A DNA stretch of 5,889 bases. Source: Candidatus Sabulitectum sp. (GTDB lineage Bacteria > Fermentibacterota > Fermentibacteria > Fermentibacterales > JCC-6). How positions within the stretch are numbered: position 1 is the stretch's first letter; every line of letters starts with the position of its first letter. The notes under the pieces are model-generated. The model saw nothing but the letters and a program-made list of their open reading frames with translations, was not told the DNA's origin and searched no databases. This document shows, one piece after another, positions 4,881 through 5,889 of this stretch. The stretch spans positions 1 to 5,889 of the forward strand of contig JAOZLN010000169.1 in the NCBI GenBank assembly GCA_029934845.1, written 5' to 3'. The position numbers and the translations under genes are program-made.

Positions 4881-5889
4881 ATCTGTCTCCCTCTAAGATT
4901 TGATTCGCTGATCGGAGGTGCTACCGGATACTCACCGGTAAAGCAGGCTGTACAGTAATTCTCCGGCGGATGGGCTGAAACACAACTGAGCATACCCTCT
5001 ACAGACATATATCCAAGACTGTCCAGATTCAGAAGTTCCCGTATTTCTTCAATGGAATATTTGTTTGCTATCAGGCTGGTCTCTTCCGGAAAGTCGATGC
5101 CAAAATAGCAGGCATGTTTGTGTGGTGGGCAACTGATACGCATGTGCACTTCCAGGGCACCTGCCTCGCGAAGAGCCTTGATACGGGCCTTGCTGGTTGT
5201 ACCACGAACAATACTGTCTTCAACAACACATACCTTCTTGCCCTTTATCGCCTCTGGGATAGGTTGAAGTTTGCGCATAACCATTGCTGCCCTTGTGGCA
5301 TGACCAGGGTCAATGAATGTACGGCCCACATAGTGATTTCTGGTGAATCCCATATCAAGAGGAAGCCCAAGTTCCCGGGCAAACCCCATGGCAGCAAACA
5401 TTCCACTGTCTGGTACCGGCATTACCATGTCACAATCTGCAGGAAACTCTCGGGCAAGCTGCCTGCCCATTTCGATTCGCACTTCATACACACTGTCTCC
5501 GAAGACATAACTACCAGGTCGAGCGAAATACACATGTTCGAATATGCAATGAGCATGCCGCTTCCCACTTTCGGGAAATAATTCAAGCTCTCTGCCGGAA
5601 ACGGATGAAACCGGTTCACAACAAGACTTACCACCCTTAATGGGGAAAAAGAGCATCTCTCCAGGTACTATTTCTCTTACATACTCTGCATTGGTAACTG
5701 GGAAGGCAATGGTTTCACTGGCAACTATCCATCCGCCACCTGCAATTTTCCCCAGGCTGAGCGGCCTGAAACCCATGGAATCTCTAATCACATACATTCC
5801 CTGAGGAACCAGCAGAAGAAGACAAAAAGCTCCTTCAAGTTTGGATATAGCAAGTTGAAGACATTTCTCTATGTTGTAGTCAGTGTCCT
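4877..5889 (-). CDS. purF: Amidophosphoribosyltransferase PurF (5' end outside the window)
   Basis: PurF transfers the glutamine amide nitrogen to PRPP to give phosphoribosylamine, the first committed purine step. Here 336 codons and the TGA are visible. The frame stays open to the right edge (reading upstream from 5797: LEGAFCLLLLVPQG), so the catalytic Cys and most of the glutaminase domain lie outside. Visible landmarks, numbered from the edge, are RDSMGFRPL (35-43), ASETIAF (56-62), VYFARPGSYVFG (119-130), PVPDSG (158-163), NHYVGRTFI (184-192) and the PRPP motif VVEDSIVRGTTS (221-232). Cys114, Cys260, Cys312 and Cys315 align with the four [4Fe-4S] ligands of Bacillus subtilis PurF; E. coli PurF has no cluster. 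The enzyme is therefore probably of the Fe-S type, whose precursor has a short propeptide. It is the most upstream visible gene of the cluster and overlaps guaA by four bases. Confidence 0.96.
   Translation of the reverse strand, partial: DTDYNIEKCLQLAISKLEGAFCLLLLVPQGMYVIRDSMGFRPLSLGKIAGGGWIVASETIAFPVTNAEYVREIVPGEMLFFPIKGGKSCCEPVSSVSGRELELFPESGKRHAHCIFEHVYFARPGSYVFGDSVYEVRIEMGRQLAREFPADCDMVMPVPDSGMFAAMGFARELGLPLDMGFTRNHYVGRTFIDPGHATRAAMVMRKLQPIPEAIKGKKVCVVEDSIVRGTTSKARIKALREAGALEVHMRISCPPHKHACYFGIDFPEETSLIANKYSIEEIRELLNLDSLGYMSVEGMLSCVSAHPPENYCTACFTGEYPVAPPISESNLRGRQI
4887..4893 (-). promoter_or_regulatory. Ribosome binding site for guaA within the purF end
   Basis: GAGGGAG on the minus strand lies six bases before the guaA ATG at 4880, inside the last purF codons. 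It supports the ATGA overlap start and suggests that guaA can be initiated directly as well as by coupling to purF termination. Confidence 0.65.

Noticed and set aside
4332..4958. Plus-strand open frame of 208 codons opposite guaA and the purF end
   Set aside because: It lies antisense to guaA and purF, both complete in motifs. Its composition is Cys/Arg-rich with no family motif, as expected of a shadow frame.
5114..5581. Plus-strand open frame of 155 codons opposite purF
   Set aside because: It is antisense to conserved PurF sequence including the PRPP motif region; no recognisable domain.

Overview
The window carries a compact minus-strand gene cluster plus one plus-strand gene at the left edge. 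It looks like a bacterial chromosome of moderate G+C content. The families are housekeeping ones (PurF, GuaA, YitT, TatD, TcdA), with short spacers and stop/start overlaps. PurF is the cysteine-rich type that binds an Fe-S cluster, as in Bacillus. I cannot assign a phylum from this sequence alone.

Reading the minus strand from the right edge, the order is purF (5' end outside the window), guaA, a yitT-family membrane protein gene, a tatD-family metallohydrolase gene and tcdA. A possible 34-codon ORF overlaps the tcdA end. purF and guaA overlap by four bases (ATGA). A 111-base spacer follows guaA, with a weak promoter-like pair and small repeats but no clear terminator. yitT and tatD are two bases apart, and tatD and tcdA share one base (TAATG). 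The five genes could be one transcript, or two units split at the 111-base spacer.

The left edge (1-701) is different. An open frame ending at 55 may be the tail of a gene outside the window. Next comes a stretch resembling the 3' half of an integron attC recombination site (about 72-97). A lone plus-strand gene for a small membrane methyltransferase-like protein (141-701) follows, convergent with the cluster. This layout suggests a gene cassette or other acquired segment next to a stable operon, but the attC match is only partial.

Functionally, PurF makes the first committed step of purine synthesis and GuaA converts XMP to GMP, so the first two genes link pathway entry to guanine nucleotide output. 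TcdA cyclises t6A on tRNA. TatD-like proteins are metal-dependent hydrolases/nucleases, and YitT proteins are membrane proteins of unknown function. No RNA gene, CRISPR array, insertion sequence or clear novel multi-gene system was seen. The best leads are the attC-like site with its cassette-like gene, and the small ORF at the end of the cluster.
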